Origin: GCA-002733465 sp039969155
GTDB taxonomy: Bacteria > Pseudomonadota > Gammaproteobacteria > Enterobacterales > Kangiellaceae
Direction of reading: 5' to 3'
Length of the DNA stretch: 64,000 nt
Assembly: GCA_039969155.1 (NCBI GenBank)
Contig: JBDVOJ010000099.1
Location: 17,729-81,728 of the forward strand
Below the pieces are notes generated by a model. It worked only from the letters and a program-made list of their open reading frames with translations, was not told where the DNA came from and did not search any database. Every line of letters starts with the position of its first letter. Positions within the stretch are counted from its first letter, which is position 1. This document shows, piece after piece, positions 63,139 through 64,000 of this stretch. Both the position numbers and the translations under genes were made by a program.

Positions 63139-64000
63139 ATGGCATTGGATACCCAACAACTAATCACTCAGTGTGAGACCCTTCGAGATATATTCGCTAA
63201 AAGAGCTTCCAAGTATGATGCAGAAGCTAGTTTTCCTGTGGAAAACTATCAAGACTTGCGAAAAGCAGGAATGATGGGCTTGATGGTACCAGAGAGCCAT
63301 GGCGGAATGGGAGCAAATTTTTACCAATACACTCGCGCGGCGGGGACTTACGCTCAAGGCTGTGCCTCTACCGCTGTCAGCTTCAATATGCACAATATTG
63401 TGATTGGTGCCCTTGCTGAAGCTGATTTAAGTCAGATTGAAGGCAGTTTTGGCCGAGTGATGAAAAACTTTCAAAACTGGGCTTTCGAGCAAGCGCTAGC
63501 GGGCAAAGTGTTTGGTGCCGCATTAACAGAACCTAATGTTGGTTTTCATCCAGGAGCACTTAGTACTACTTACCGAAAAGTGGAAGGCGGTTTTATCCTG
63601 AACGGAAAGAAAAGCTTTGTTTCAATGTCGGGCTACGCTGATTATTACGTGGTCGCAGCCGTTCCAGAAAAACAACCAGGTGGCGAGGTGCCCGTTGTCA
63701 GCTGGTTAGTCATACCCAAAGAGGATCCTGGAATAGAAATAGAAGCAATGTGGAATACTATGGGGATGCGCGGAACCGTTTCTAACAATATGAAACTCAA
63801 AGATGTGTTCGTTCCAAGAGACCGTCTATTTCTTGGTGTTGAAGGGTTGGTATTACAAAAACTTGCTAGTGAACCTCATTTTGTGGTCGGAGGATTTACA
63901 GCTTGTTATTTTGGAGTTATCGATGCTATCTATCGATTTACGATAGAGCATCAGAAACGACGAAAAATGGCAGGTCAAGAGGTTCCTTTAATAGAAAATG
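63139..64000 (+). CDS. Acyl-CoA dehydrogenase family protein (3' end outside window)
   Basis: Open frame from ATG 63139 to the window end with no stop, 287 codons, so only the N-terminal part is seen. The flavin enzyme would oxidise an acyl-CoA and pass electrons to ETF. Recognisable are the helical N-terminal domain (FPVENYQDLRKAGMMGLMVPESHGG), FGAALTEPNVGFHP, a variant of the usual TEP(x)GSD motif with no SD, and LNGKKSFVSMSGYADYYVVAA with MWNTMGMRGTVSNNMKL. Substrate is unknown; the TEP variant may mark an uncommon subgroup. ETF and ETF-QO are encoded about 17 kb upstream. Confidence 0.88.
   Translation, partial: MALDTQQLITQCETLRDIFAKRASKYDAEASFPVENYQDLRKAGMMGLMVPESHGGMGANFYQYTRAAGTYAQGCASTAVSFNMHNIVIGALAEADLSQIEGSFGRVMKNFQNWAFEQALAGKVFGAALTEPNVGFHPGALSTTYRKVEGGFILNGKKSFVSMSGYADYYVVAAVPEKQPGGEVPVVSWLVIPKEDPGIEIEAMWNTMGMRGTVSNNMKLKDVFVPRDRLFLGVEGLVLQKLASEPHFVVGGFTACYFGVIDAIYRFTIEHQKRRKMAGQEVPLIEN

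Noticed and set aside
1..64000. CRISPR arrays, insertion sequences, prophage, tRNA or rRNA genes
   Set aside because: No regularly spaced repeats, transposase or integrase frames, or cloverleaf/rRNA-like sequence seen on either strand.

Overview
The window reads as a contiguous piece of a gammaproteobacterial chromosome. It is AT-rich (low 40s % GC by eye), densely coded and mostly housekeeping. The ileS-lspA-fkpB-ispH order, queA-tgt-yajC-secD-secF, cysJIH, a split class II ribonucleotide reductase (nrdJa/nrdJb), an ETF/ETF-QO locus, a GlyGly-CTERM protein and two secreted metallopeptidase lipoproteins suggest an aerobic marine heterotroph. My guess is the Kangiella/Aliikangiella/Pleionea neighbourhood; this is inference from gene content, not from a search. 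I see no prophage, insertion sequence, CRISPR array, tRNA or rRNA.

Layout. 1-750: end of obgE convergent with rpsT, sharing a terminator. 1.0-8.5 kb: murJ, ribF, ileS, lspA, fkpB, ispH (lipid II flipping, FAD, isoleucyl-tRNA, lipoprotein maturation, isoprenoids). 8.8-15.9 kb: a type IV pilus minor-pilin operon (fimT-like, pilV, pilW, pilX, pilY1, pilE-like). 16.7-22.3 kb: queuosine tRNA modification (queA, tgt) and the Sec accessory complex (yajC, secD, secF). 22.5-30 kb: a DeaD-type helicase, an M13 and a DUF885 peptidase lipoprotein, a QueF-like protein without its catalytic cysteine, and an unknown protein. 30.1-37.8 kb: sulfate assimilation (cysJ, cysI, cysH, a CysB-type regulator, sirohaem methyltransferase, cysteine synthase). 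37.9-43.5 kb: an NTF2-like protein, an ABC-F ATPase, the last two steps of tyrosine breakdown, and a DUF3466/HAF-repeat surface protein. 43.5-47.1 kb: ETF-QO divergent from etfBA. 47.3-50.2 kb: nrdJa-nrdJb. 50.8-55.8 kb: aspartate kinase, NhaC-type antiporter, alanine racemase, DMT transporter. 55.9-59.2 kb: a double-GAF GGDEF-EAL protein and a secreted unknown. 59.5-63.0 kb: a pqi lipid-transport operon. 63.1 kb to the end: an acyl-CoA dehydrogenase that runs off the window.

How the parts connect. The cob-type methyltransferase supplies the sirohaem precursor for CysI, and CysJIH plus cysteine synthase complete sulfide formation and capture under a nearby CysB. ETF/ETF-QO would carry electrons from dehydrogenases such as the one at the right edge to the quinone pool. 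LspA serves the lipoproteins encoded here (the two peptidases and PqiC).

The most interesting signals are: (i) a cluster of DnaA-box-like sites next to a pair of NrdR-box-like sites in the 611-bp region upstream of nrdJa; (ii) the QueF-family protein with Cys to Gly and His to Tyr at catalytic positions; (iii) a PilY1 whose VWA domain is interrupted by two tandem beta-rich modules; (iv) short leader ORFs whose stop codons overlap the start codons of the DMT transporter and cysJ; (v) repeated short elements upstream of the cys genes and of the pqi operon.
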